DNA from: Pseudomonas sp. PICF141
GTDB lineage: Bacteria; Pseudomonadota; Gammaproteobacteria; Pseudomonadales; Pseudomonadaceae
Direction: 5' to 3'
Assembly (NCBI RefSeq): GCF_002286815.1
Contig: NZ_MUNM01000084.1
Location: forward strand, 23,154 to 87,153
Length of the DNA: 64,000 nucleotides
Positions 27,001-35,650 of this stretch are shown here, piece after piece. Made by a program: the position numbers and the translations under genes. How positions within the stretch are numbered: position 1 is the first letter of the stretch; the number at the start of each line of letters is the position of its first letter. The notes beneath the pieces are model-generated. The model ran no database searches, was not told the DNA's origin, and saw only the letters and a program-made list of their open reading frames with translations.

Positions 27001-28536
27001 TTACGCCCGGCGTTCGTGCATCCGCGCCAGTTGCCGCTCCAGCATCGACGGATAAGGCTCCATCAAGCGCTCTACGCAGCATGCGCCTTCTGGGCTTGCG
27101 ATCGGGCGGATTCGCGCACGCTGGCGAATCAGCGCGTCGTCATTGATCTTGCGCTCCACCAGCAGCAGGTTGCGGCTGTGTTGCGACAAGGCTAATGCAT
27201 CCTGAGCGGTTTCAGTCAGCAGCAAGTCGATCTGGCTCAAGCCGAACAACTCGTCACCCAGCGTCAGACCCAGCTGCAATTGCAGGGTGATGCCGCTGTC
27301 AGCGACTTCGATCTGCAACTGATGACCCAAGGCGCGCAGCAACTCACCGCAGCAGATGGCGTTGGTCAGGTAATCGTCGCCGCTGTCTTCGCTGTGGAAC
27401 AGCATCAGCGTGCTGCCATCATTCAATGTGTGCAGTTCACTCTGGTAAAGCGATGCGGCCTGATCGAGGCAATCGCGATAGCGCTTCAGCAGCTCTTCCA
27501 GGCGTGCGCGGGGCAGGCGGCGCAGTTGATCTTGCGCACCCAGTTGCACAGCCAGTACCGCGCTGTGCTGCGGCAGGTTCGAGACGTGCGGCTTGATGAC
27601 GGGTTTCGGTGCACTGCCTGTCGCGTCATCACGCAGATCGGCAAACGGATCTTCGTCATCCTCATCGTCTTCGACGGTGCTGACAGTGCGTCGCGGCGCA
27701 GGTTTGAGGCCAGCGACAGGCCTGGTTTCGTCGAAGCCTGGATCGCGCAGGTTACGCACCTCGAAGGCCGGCTCGTTATCGTCGGCATCTTCGTAGTCGC
27801 CGTCGTCGTATTCAGGTTCCGGCGCAGGTTCCGGCTCGGCAGGCTCCGGCGCGAAATTGGCGTGCAGCTGGCGAGCGAGGTCGCCGACCTCATCCTGACG
27901 CTCGGTGGCCGGGGTGTATTCGTCGATATTGCGCAGCCATACCCGCAATTGCAGCAGCGGCGTAGAGATATTGCGCCCCAGGCGCAGGCTCAAGGCCAGA
28001 GACAGCGCCAGCAGAATCGCACTCAAAATGCCCATGCTTTGCAGGCTGATGGTCATCGGTTGCTGGAACTGATCCATGTCCAGGCTGATGCGCAGTTGCC
28101 CGGCAGTCACGTCCTGGAAAGTGATTTTGCTCTGGTACATGCCTTCTGCTTCGCCCAACAGGCCGTGCTTGGGACGCTGACCGGCTTCAGCGAGGATACG
28201 GTTATCCACGCTGTAAATGGCCGCGTGGGCCACCAGTTTGTTCTTGGTCAGGTTGTTGAGCAGCACGTTCAGGCTGAGGATGTCATTGGACACCAACAGC
28301 TCCGTGGCCGAGGTCGCGGTCTGGGTGGTCAGGCTTTCACCCAGGGCATCCGCCTGCTCGTGCATGGCTTGCTTGAACTGCAAACCCATCACGCCGGCAT
28401 AAATGACCAGGGCCAGGGCGACCAGGATCACGTTATGGCTGGCAATGCGCAATGCGATCGGTACACGGCGATGACGCAGTGCACGAAAGATCAACAGAAA
28501 GAAGTTATCGGTTTTTACTGGCGTGGGCCGGTTCAC
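27001..28536 (-). CDS. YtjB/AhpA-like membrane protein with acidic linker
   Basis: The 511-residue protein has two membrane helices (about residues 28-48 and 165-185) enclosing a periplasmic domain, then a HAMP-like stretch, a long acidic, proline-rich linker (runs such as EPAEPEPAPEPEYDDGDYED and EDDEDDEDPFADL), and a C-terminal cytoplasmic domain that looks like a degenerate cyclase-type fold. E. coli YtjB also sits divergent to serB; its function is unknown. I chose GTG at 28536 (VNRPTPVKTDN) because a longer frame would run toward the serB promoter. The gap to serB is 135 bp and must hold both promoters. Confidence 0.75.
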   Translation of the reverse strand: MNRPTPVKTDNFFLLIFRALRHRRVPIALRIASHNVILVALALVIYAGVMGLQFKQAMHEQADALGESLTTQTATSATELLVSNDILSLNVLLNNLTKNKLVAHAAIYSVDNRILAEAGQRPKHGLLGEAEGMYQSKITFQDVTAGQLRISLDMDQFQQPMTISLQSMGILSAILLALSLALSLRLGRNISTPLLQLRVWLRNIDEYTPATERQDEVGDLARQLHANFAPEPAEPEPAPEPEYDDGDYEDADDNEPAFEVRNLRDPGFDETRPVAGLKPAPRRTVSTVEDDEDDEDPFADLRDDATGSAPKPVIKPHVSNLPQHSAVLAVQLGAQDQLRRLPRARLEELLKRYRDCLDQAASLYQSELHTLNDGSTLMLFHSEDSGDDYLTNAICCGELLRALGHQLQIEVADSGITLQLQLGLTLGDELFGLSQIDLLLTETAQDALALSQHSRNLLLVERKINDDALIRQRARIRPIASPEGACCVERLMEPYPSMLERQLARMHERRA

Positions 28537-28671
28537 TTGAGCTCGGCTCTTTAGTCCGTGAAGTTGACGCGCAGTATAGCGACAGGCCATAGACCGTCAA
28601 AGCGCTCGCGGTGTCCGATGGTCACTGAAAATGGGTAGAATGCGGTTTTTTTCCACCTGCGGGGGTGCGCC

Positions 28672-29886
28672 TTGCGCGAAATCGTCCTGATAAACATCAC
28701 GGGAGTCGACCGTCCGGGTCTGACTGCGGCCATTACCGGCGTTCTGGCACAGGGTGGTGTGAACATTCTCGACATTGGTCAGGCGGTGATCCATGACACC
28801 CTGTCGTTCGGCATCCTGGTTGAGATTCCTGATACCGAACAAGGCAATTCGGTACTCAAGGACATCCTGTTCAAAGGCTATGAGCTTGAGCAACAGGTGC
28901 GTTTCACGCCGGTGTCCGAAGAGGATTACCAGTTGTGGGTCGGCAATCAGGGCAAGAAACGCCACATTGTCACTTTGCTGACCCGCAAGGTCACCGCCGA
29001 GCAACTGCAGCGTGTGAGCTCGATCACCGCCAAATATGGCCTGAACATCGACCATATCGATCGCCTGTCCGGGCGCATGCCGCTAGACACCCCGGCGGAC
29101 AAGGGCAAGGGCTGCATCGAGTTTTCCGTACGTGGCGAAGCGGCCGACCCGCAAGCGCTGCGCGCCGAATTCCTCAGCGTCTCTCAAGAGTTGAACGTCG
29201 ACATCGCCTTCCAGGAAGATTCGCTGTTCCGCCGTAACCGCCGTCTGGCGGTGTTCGACATGGATTCGACGCTGATCGAAGCCGAAGTCATCGATGAACT
29301 GGCCAAGATCGCCGGTGTGGGTGACCAGGTGTCCGCAATCACCGAGCGAGCGATGGCCGGTGAGCTGGATTTTCGCGCCAGTTTCAAGGAGCGTCTGGCC
29401 TTGTTGCAAGGTCTGGATATCAGTGTGCTGGAATCCATCGGCGCCTCACTGCGTTTGACCGAAGGCGCCGAAACCCTGTTTGCCGAACTTAAGCGCCTTG
29501 GTTACAAGACGGCAATTCTGTCGGGCGGCTTCAGCTACTTCGCCAAGCAACTGCAGGCCAAGCTGGGCATCGATTACGTGTTCGCCAACGAACTGGCGGT
29601 GGTCGATGGCAAAGTTACCGGCGTGGCGGTCGAGCCGATTGTCGATGCGCAGCGCAAGGCGGATCTGCTGCGTGAGCTGGCGCATAAGGAAGGCTTGCGT
29701 CTGGAACAGACGATTGCCGTCGGTGACGGTGCCAACGACCTGCCGATGCTGGCGATTGCCGGGCTGGGTGTGGCATTCCGTGCCAAACCGCTGGTCAAGC
29801 AATCGGCGAAACAGGCGATTTCCACCCTCGGGCTGGATGGCGTGCTGTATCTGCTGGGCTTCCGGGATCGCGACGGACAGCTCTAA
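28672..29886 (+). CDS. serB: SerB, phosphoserine phosphatase
   Basis: SerB performs the last step of serine synthesis. The 404-residue protein has N-terminal ACT-type domains (REIVLINITGVDRPGLTAAITG, seen in parts; about residues 1-170) that may sense amino acids, and a HAD phosphatase with the DMDST motif, nucleophile D196 and D198, then SGGFSYFA and GDGANDLPML. The start is TTG at 28672, since MREIVLINITG matches the family N-terminus. A REP hairpin follows the stop and likely ends transcription. Confidence 0.95.
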   Translation: MREIVLINITGVDRPGLTAAITGVLAQGGVNILDIGQAVIHDTLSFGILVEIPDTEQGNSVLKDILFKGYELEQQVRFTPVSEEDYQLWVGNQGKKRHIVTLLTRKVTAEQLQRVSSITAKYGLNIDHIDRLSGRMPLDTPADKGKGCIEFSVRGEAADPQALRAEFLSVSQELNVDIAFQEDSLFRRNRRLAVFDMDSTLIEAEVIDELAKIAGVGDQVSAITERAMAGELDFRASFKERLALLQGLDISVLESIGASLRLTEGAETLFAELKRLGYKTAILSGGFSYFAKQLQAKLGIDYVFANELAVVDGKVTGVAVEPIVDAQRKADLLRELAHKEGLRLEQTIAVGDGANDLPMLAIAGLGVAFRAKPLVKQSAKQAISTLGLDGVLYLLGFRDRDGQL

Positions 29887-29893
29887 GAAGATC

Positions 29894-29969
29894 AAAAGAT
29901 CGCAGCCTTCGGCAGCTCCTACATGGGTATGTGAACGCCAGTAGGAGCTGCCGAAGGCTGCGATCTTTT
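29894..29969. terminator. REP family A hairpin between serB and the PilZ-like gene
   Basis: The arms AAAAGATCGCAGCCTTCGGC (from 29894) and GCCGAAGGCTGCGATCTTTT (to 29969) are perfect complements over 29 bases with an 18-base loop. A-run and T-run flanks allow termination for both convergent genes. Confidence 0.78.
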
Positions 29970-29985
29970 GCTTTTGGGCTCCCCG

Positions 29986-31776
29986 TTACAGCGACTTCCA
30001 CAACGAATCAAACTCCTCCGCTACCCCCACCACGCCGCTCCCCGCGGCGTTTTCGTTTCTGGTTTTCTCAAGCGAACGGTAGGCAAACTGATTGAAACTG
30101 TTGGTGCTCGCCAACCGATGCTCCAGCCCGGCCAGGCGTTCCTCGCCGTTGGTATTGATCAACACCTTATTGCCTTCCTGGAACGGCAGGCGCGGCGTGA
30201 GCAGAGTGGCCGGCAGGTCAATGGCGCTGATGGCGGGCAGCAATAGCCCGCGCAAGTACTGACTATGCTCGCCGTGGGATCGGATCAGTTGCAGGCCGCA
30301 GGGTTCGGCGTAAGGCGCGACTTGCTCGATACCCATCTGCGTGCCGCCGCCCCGTACCTGGCGGATCCAGCGCACCGTTGCAATGCTCCAGCCTTGGCCG
30401 GCAATATCCTCCAGACCCACTATCTCACCGGTCTGCAGCTCGGCGGGCACTGCGCCAGGCCAGGCCAGGCAATAACCACCAGGGCTGTGATTGATCACCG
30501 GCAGCACATAGGTCGGGAAATGCTGCTGGCGGTCAGTCGCCTCATGACTGTCATCGTTTTGGAAATGTGGGTATTCAATCTCTTCATAGGGCAGCAACGT
30601 ATCTGCGGTGCCATGAGGCGCGGCGTCGAAGGCCTGGCTCCATTGGTCTTTGGCGCGAGCTGTGGGGTTGCTCGCCGAAAACCGCGCGGGGCGGGCGCCG
30701 GGTTTTTTCAGGATGTCGTTGAAGGGGCGTCGCCCGCCCACATAAAAGTGCAAAGCGCTCATGCCCACGCACAGGGTCAACGTGCCATGCCCGACAGTGC
30801 GATGGAAACTGCGCTCGGCAGCCTGGCCCCAGGCGGCATGCAGGTGTTGCAGCGTATCCAGATTCAGCCCCGCAGGCACGAGCAGCGACGATACTTTGTC
30901 GGCCGTCTGCTGCAGATGGTTTTCGATAGCCACGACCAAGGGGTGCGGGTCGATCCCCAGCAAATTCTCCTGTTGTTCGGTGGAGAATTTGGAGCGGTAG
31001 CGCGGCCCGGTATCGAGATTCGGGGCGATGGCAAACAGCCCGTTGTCGGGTTTGGCCGGTTGCAGCTTGATCCACTGGCTCCAGGGTTCGAGCACCTCGG
31101 CGAGCCGGGCGATCTGGTTCTGGCGCAGTTGATTGCAGCGTGAAGCCCCTAGCAGAAGGGCGACGACGTAGGTTTGCTCGATGCTCAGCTTTTGCGTCTG
31201 GCTGGCTAGTTCATCGCGCACATTCAGATTTTGCAGTTGGAACTGACAGCCAATCCGATACAGCTGATGCAGTTCCAGCCACAGATTTTCGGGCACCGGG
31301 CAATAGAGTTCGGTGGCGCGGATCAATGCGCCGTTCAGGCAATGGATTGCCCGCTGCAAAGCCTGGGTCAGCAGCGGCGCGCGGTCTTTGCTCAAGCGCG
31401 GCGTGACGCGAATGACGATTTGCTTGTAGCCGATCGCCAAATGGCTCTGCAGTGCCTGGCACAGGTTGGCGACCTTGCGCGAGCGCTCATCGAGCACAAT
31501 CGCCTGATGCAGGAAATGCCGCTCCAGGTGTTTGCAGACGTAATACACCTCGGGCCGCAACAGTTCGAGCAATTGCAGGCGATTGTCGCTGGGGGTGAGC
31601 AGTTGATTCAGTTCGCTCAAGCCTTGATACAACTGGCGAGCAGTCTCGCCGATGTTGGCTTTGGGCAGGTTGGCGATCCAGCGCTTGAGGTCGCGAGGCG
31701 TGGCTTCGCAGAAAGACAAACGCGACTGTGTCGGGATTGGTGCGCGCAGCAGCAAGACGGGATTGGTCTCATTCAT
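29986..31776 (-). CDS. Large protein with a C-terminal PilZ-like domain
   Basis: The 596-residue protein is soluble. Its first 350 residues are helical and Leu/Gln-rich without a domain I can name. The C-terminal part has N429-x-S431-x-x-G434 (NHSPGGYCL), the second half of the c-di-GMP-binding PilZ signature, followed by a beta-rich stretch ending in GIEQVAP. The usual RxxxR before it is not clear, so binding may be weak or lost. In PAO1 a homologue (PA4958) sits beside fimX; fimX is absent here. Often auto-named molecular chaperone, which nothing here supports. Confidence 0.6.
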   Translation of the reverse strand: MNETNPVLLLRAPIPTQSRLSFCEATPRDLKRWIANLPKANIGETARQLYQGLSELNQLLTPSDNRLQLLELLRPEVYYVCKHLERHFLHQAIVLDERSRKVANLCQALQSHLAIGYKQIVIRVTPRLSKDRAPLLTQALQRAIHCLNGALIRATELYCPVPENLWLELHQLYRIGCQFQLQNLNVRDELASQTQKLSIEQTYVVALLLGASRCNQLRQNQIARLAEVLEPWSQWIKLQPAKPDNGLFAIAPNLDTGPRYRSKFSTEQQENLLGIDPHPLVVAIENHLQQTADKVSSLLVPAGLNLDTLQHLHAAWGQAAERSFHRTVGHGTLTLCVGMSALHFYVGGRRPFNDILKKPGARPARFSASNPTARAKDQWSQAFDAAPHGTADTLLPYEEIEYPHFQNDDSHEATDRQQHFPTYVLPVINHSPGGYCLAWPGAVPAELQTGEIVGLEDIAGQGWSIATVRWIRQVRGGGTQMGIEQVAPYAEPCGLQLIRSHGEHSQYLRGLLLPAISAIDLPATLLTPRLPFQEGNKVLINTNGEERLAGLEHRLASTNSFNQFAYRSLEKTRNENAAGSGVVGVAEEFDSLWKSL

Positions 31777-31886
31777 GCCGTAAACAAACTCCGACCGGGA
31801 AATGGGCAGTGAATGACTTGACTGTAGCAGCTATGAACGGGGAGGGAGTATCGCGATATTTACGTCACGCTTGCCTTCGTGGGCGC

Positions 31887-31966
31887 TGTCGAAGGCTGCG
31901 ATTTTTTTTCAGAGCGCGCCGAAGATCAAGATCAAAAGTTCGCAGCCTTCGGCAGCTCCTACAGGG
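31887..31966. repeat. Degenerate REP family A copy
   Basis: GTCGAAGGCTGCGATTTTTT (31888-31907) faces AAGTTCGCAGCCTTCGGCAG (31936-31955) across a 28-base spacer; the arms are less complete than in the copies at 12300 and 29894. It lies between psd and the PilZ-like gene's promoter side, and its T-run could serve psd only weakly. Confidence 0.65.
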
Positions 31967-32007
31967 GACCCGCCGCCCGGAAGAAATTCGGGGCGGCGGG
32001 TCCGGGA

Positions 32008-32868
32008 TCAGGCGCTTGGCAAGCCGATGCCCTGGCCCATCTGCACTGGCGAAAGAGCGCCCAGCCCTTCAGCCCATTTCACTTGATCCGGCCCGAACAG
32101 CACGACCGCCGTAGAACCGAGTTTGAAGCGACCCAGTTCCGCGCCTTTCTCCAGATGGATCGGCGCACGAGCCGCTTCGTCGTAGCGGAAGGTTTTCAGC
32201 TCGCGCTTGGGCGGCGTGATCAGCCCGGCCCAGACAGTTTCGATCGACGCCACAATCATTGCGCCTACCAGTACCACGGCCATAGGGCCACGTTCGGTGT
32301 CGAAAATGCACGCCACACGCTCGTTGCGAGCGAACAGCTCCGGTACGTTTTCAGCAGTGGTCTGGTTGACCGAGAAGATGCGGCCGGGGATATAGACCAT
32401 CTCACGCAGAGTGCCAGCCAGCGGCATATGCACGCGGTGGTAATCCTTGGGCGACAGGTAAATGGTGGCGAAATCGCCGCCCATGAATGGCGCTGCGTTG
32501 GCCGCGTCACCACCGAGCAGTTCCAGCACGCTGAAGCTGTGGCCCTTGGCCTGGAAAACGCGACCGTGTTCGATCGGGCCGAGCTGGCTGACGGCACCGT
32601 CGGCCGGGCTGAGGATCGCCCCTGGGGTTGGGTCCAGCGGACGGGCATCGTCTTTCAAGGCGCGGGTGAAGAACGCATTGAAGTGCTCGTAAGCCGTCAG
32701 GTCTTCGACCAGTGCCTGGGACATGTCCACTTGATAACGCTTGGCGAACCAGGCAGTTAAGGCATTCTTGAACCAGCGCACGCGGCATTCGGCAATGCAG
32801 CCGGCCAGTCGCGAGAGCAAGTGATGGGGCAGCAGGTATTGGCTGAGGATAAACAAACGCTTATTCAT
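32008..32868 (-). CDS. psd: Psd, phosphatidylserine decarboxylase
   Basis: Psd turns phosphatidylserine into phosphatidylethanolamine at the inner membrane. The 286-residue proenzyme shows the self-cleavage site LGST near the C-terminus; cleavage between Gly251 and Ser252 makes the pyruvoyl group. YHRVHMPLAG supplies the conserved His motif and LSPADGAVSQLG the N-terminal one. It lies 18 bp downstream of rhdA on the same strand and is likely cotranscribed. Confidence 0.96.
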   Translation of the reverse strand: MNKRLFILSQYLLPHHLLSRLAGCIAECRVRWFKNALTAWFAKRYQVDMSQALVEDLTAYEHFNAFFTRALKDDARPLDPTPGAILSPADGAVSQLGPIEHGRVFQAKGHSFSVLELLGGDAANAAPFMGGDFATIYLSPKDYHRVHMPLAGTLREMVYIPGRIFSVNQTTAENVPELFARNERVACIFDTERGPMAVVLVGAMIVASIETVWAGLITPPKRELKTFRYDEAARAPIHLEKGAELGRFKLGSTAVVLFGPDQVKWAEGLGALSPVQMGQGIGLPSA

Positions 32869-32886
32869 TGACTGTCCTTGAAAAAC

Positions 32887-33702
32887 TTAAATCTCTACGG
32901 GCGTGTCGGGATGGTTGCCCCATTCGCCCCAAGAGCCGGCGTAACCTTTGACTCGCGGATAACCGAGCGACTTGGCTACTAGATACGTGAAGCCAGAGCG
33001 GTGGTGAGTCTGGCAGTGGGTAATGACTTCTTTGTCTTTGCTGATACCAAGTTGTTCCAGGATTTTTGGCATGTCGGTGCGGATGCGCAGGTTGCGCGTC
33101 TGATCCATGCCAGCTGTCCATTCGAAATTGACCGCGCCCGGAATGTGCCCGCCCTTGGCCGCCAGCACTTTATCGCCAGAGTATTCCAGCGGTCCGCGTG
33201 CGTCCCAGATTGCCAGGTCAGCGGCACCGAGACGGCTTTGCAGGTATTCGCGGGTGGCGATGGGTTCGTCGTGCAGGGTCAGGGCAACCGGGCCGCCGAC
33301 CGCTGGCGGGATCTGGATCGACATGGGCATGCCTTCTGCGAGCCAGGCCGTCAGGCCACCGTTGAGATAGTGGTAATGGCGGTGGCCGATGACGTCCAGT
33401 AGCCAGATAAAGCGCCCGGCCCAGCCGCCGCCTTCGTCGTCATAGACGACATAGACCGCATCGGGGTTATGGCCCAGTTCACCGAACAATGCTTCAAGCG
33501 CGGCTTGGGTCGGCAGCAGGCCCGGCGCAGGCGCCTGACCCAGTTGAGTACGTTTTGGGTCGACAAAGCGTGCCCCGGGGATATGCCCGGCGGCATAGCG
33601 GGCGCTGCTGGTCAGGTCCACCAGAATCAGTTCGCGGGAGTCGAGACGCGGGAGCAGCTCGCTCGGCTCGATCACTAGCGCCAAGCCAGAGAAGTCAGAC
33701 AT
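32887..33702 (-). CDS. rhdA: RhdA-type thiosulfate sulfurtransferase (rhodanese)
   Basis: The 271-residue protein has two rhodanese domains; the second carries the active-site loop HCQTHHRSG with catalytic Cys230, the same loop and number as Azotobacter vinelandii RhdA. It moves sulfane sulfur from thiosulfate and may serve Fe-S or redox balance. I chose the ATG at 33702 (MSDFSGLALVI), which gives the family length; ACCTCAC precedes it as a weak site. A REP element lies upstream. Confidence 0.93.
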   Translation of the reverse strand: MSDFSGLALVIEPSELLPRLDSRELILVDLTSSARYAAGHIPGARFVDPKRTQLGQAPAPGLLPTQAALEALFGELGHNPDAVYVVYDDEGGGWAGRFIWLLDVIGHRHYHYLNGGLTAWLAEGMPMSIQIPPAVGGPVALTLHDEPIATREYLQSRLGAADLAIWDARGPLEYSGDKVLAAKGGHIPGAVNFEWTAGMDQTRNLRIRTDMPKILEQLGISKDKEVITHCQTHHRSGFTYLVAKSLGYPRVKGYAGSWGEWGNHPDTPVEI

Positions 33703-33782
33703 GTGAGGTCTCCAGAGCACAAAGGGGGAGGATTGTAGCGCAGCGTCACGAAGGCCTGTTATCAGTTATTTCTGCACGGGCT

Positions 33783-33916
33783 TGTGGCGAGGGGGCTTGC
33801 CCCCGTTGGACTGCGAAGCAGTCCTAAAACCTACAACCTCATTCTGCCAGGCATACTGCATCCACTGGATTTGCGACTGCTTCGCAGCCGAACGGGGGCA
33901 AGCCCCCTCGCCACAA
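33783..33916. repeat. REP pair, family C
   Basis: Outer arms GTGGCGAGGGGGCTTGCCCC and GGGGCAAGCCCCCTCGCCAC are exact complements; the inner part holds GGACTGCGAAGCAGTCC and GCGACTGCTTCGCAGCCGAACG. It occupies the 260-bp gap between the rhdA start and the HDOD gene end; no gene is seen there. Confidence 0.87.
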
Positions 33917-33962
33917 ACACTGCATTTGGCACGTCCTTTTCTTAACTGACTAGCATCAGCCC

Positions 33963-35495
33963 CTAGCGGTGGCTAAAACTGTGCAGGGCTTTTTCAATGC
34001 ATTGCGCGGTTTTGCCGAACGCTTGCACGGTGATTTCCGAGAACGGCCCGCCGCCCTGATCCGCCACCACGATCATGATCACCCGACCATTGTTGACCAG
34101 AGAACGCAGCAGCAGGTGTTCACCGCTGAACAGCGAACGCAGGCTGGCCGGCAACAGGGCGGAGAATTGGGCGTTGTTGGCCGGCGTCAGGCGCACCTGA
34201 GCCTGTTGTGCGAGCAGACGCTGCAGCACCGGACTCTGGCTGACCGCCAGGTTCAGTCCGGCCACTTCCTTGGGCAGCCCGGCAATCTGGTGCACACGCA
34301 GATTGGCGTGCGTGCGGTCAGCCATCAGGATCATTACCCGCCGCATGCCACACGCCACCAGGGCGTCTCGAGCCGATGTGGTCAAATGCATGGCATTGGT
34401 AAATCGGCTCGGCTCCAGCAGCAACTCGGCACATTGTTTACGCCACTTCGCCAAGTCTTCGGCGGTGGGTGCCGGGGCCGGTAGCAAACCGGCATGAACG
34501 CGGTTCATGCCCTGCGGCCAGATCAGTGATTCGGCCGGGTGCCAGAGGTCCGGCATGGCATGTTGCCGAGCGCTGTTGGCGGCCTGTTGGTGCAACTGTT
34601 GCTGCACTTCATCCATCGGCATTTGCAGATAAAGGCTGGTCAGGTACTGCCAGCGTTCACAGTGAGGACTGTCCCAGGCCTGTTGTGCCGACAACGCCAG
34701 ACCATTGGCCAGCAACACGGTGTTGGCGGGCTGGTTGAGCCAGCGCCGCAACGTCGGGTCATCATCAAGACGGTTCTGTTGGCGTAGCGGGTGTTCATCG
34801 TCACGTGCGATGCGCAGAACTTTCACCAGTTCGCGTTGTTCGCTCCGCAGCAGCCGATAACCCTGCTGGACCCAGATCGGCAAACGCCAGACATCCACTA
34901 GCGCCAGACAGATTTCCAGCAGACGCACGCCGAATAATTGCTTTTCGACGTTGCGTGCCGACTCGCCTTTATGGATGACCCGCAGCTCCCATTCTTCCAG
35001 CAGCTGCGGATGGGTCAATGCCATGGGCCACAGTGGCGAAAGAAACAGCAGGCTGCCCCAGTGAATGTCCTGCCACAACCGCGCCAGGCGACCGGCAAAA
35101 AAACCGTTGGCCTGTTGGGTGGCATGCTGACTGATCAACTGAAGCTGGCGCAGTGCAGCAGGGATCTGCGATTGCGGTTCGGCGGGCAAGCGCTCGAGCA
35201 ACTCTTCGGTGCGTTTTAAACCGAGGCGATTGATTGCCACTTCAAGATTTTCAGCTGGCGTACTCATGCTGCCATGGGTGTGGCGATTGGCTTCGCGAAT
35301 CACACTCAAGGCCAGGGCCGGACTGTCTTGCATCATTTCGGCAATCTCGCGCAGCGAGCTGCGGCTATCGCGGATGGCTTTGCAAACGCGGTCATGACTG
35401 GCTTGCGGAACCGGCAGGCGCACACCATCGAGCAGCTTGACCCAGCCTTCGAGGGTGGTCGGTTTTGGCGTTGGGACGTTCGTTTCGTTAGCCAT
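33963..35495 (-). CDS. HDOD-domain protein
   Basis: The 510-residue protein has an N-terminal HDOD domain (about residues 20-250), a non-catalytic relative of HD phosphohydrolases used in signalling: LREIAEMMQDSPALALSVIREAN and FAGRLARLWQDIHWGSLLF are visible in parts. The C-terminal 150 residues look like a GAF-type sensor (LMADRTHANLRVHQIAGL). Metal-ligand HD pairs are absent, as expected. It is divergent from motA, with a 155-bp gap that contains the motA promoter, so a link to motility is possible. Confidence 0.8.
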   Translation of the reverse strand: MANETNVPTPKPTTLEGWVKLLDGVRLPVPQASHDRVCKAIRDSRSSLREIAEMMQDSPALALSVIREANRHTHGSMSTPAENLEVAINRLGLKRTEELLERLPAEPQSQIPAALRQLQLISQHATQQANGFFAGRLARLWQDIHWGSLLFLSPLWPMALTHPQLLEEWELRVIHKGESARNVEKQLFGVRLLEICLALVDVWRLPIWVQQGYRLLRSEQRELVKVLRIARDDEHPLRQQNRLDDDPTLRRWLNQPANTVLLANGLALSAQQAWDSPHCERWQYLTSLYLQMPMDEVQQQLHQQAANSARQHAMPDLWHPAESLIWPQGMNRVHAGLLPAPAPTAEDLAKWRKQCAELLLEPSRFTNAMHLTTSARDALVACGMRRVMILMADRTHANLRVHQIAGLPKEVAGLNLAVSQSPVLQRLLAQQAQVRLTPANNAQFSALLPASLRSLFSGEHLLLRSLVNNGRVIMIVVADQGGGPFSEITVQAFGKTAQCIEKALHSFSHR

Positions 35496-35533
35496 GTCTG
35501 GACGCTGCTTTACCTATCCCTGCGTGGGTCAAA

Positions 35534-35561
35534 TTGGCTTTTCGCCTTAACGGGCTATAGT
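35534..35561 (+). promoter_or_regulatory. Candidate sigma-70 promoter upstream of motA
   Basis: TTGGCT (35534-35539), a 16-base spacer and TATAGT (35556-35561). It overlaps the FliA-type promoter described separately, so the two may be alternatives. Confidence 0.4.
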
Positions 35562-35582
35562 CTGGCGCAGTTTTGCCGATAA
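35556..35582 (+). promoter_or_regulatory. FliA (sigma-28) type promoter for motAB
   Basis: TATA (35556-35559), exactly 15 bases, then GCCGATAA (35575-35582) match the flagellar sigma-28 consensus TAAA-N15-GCCGATAA at all but one position. It would start RNA about 60 bases ahead of the motA ATG. Confidence 0.7.
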
Positions 35583-35650
35583 GGAGAAGAAGAGATTTTT
35601 TAACTTCCGAATATGACCTTGAACCCGACTCAGTAAGTGCTCTCCTACCT

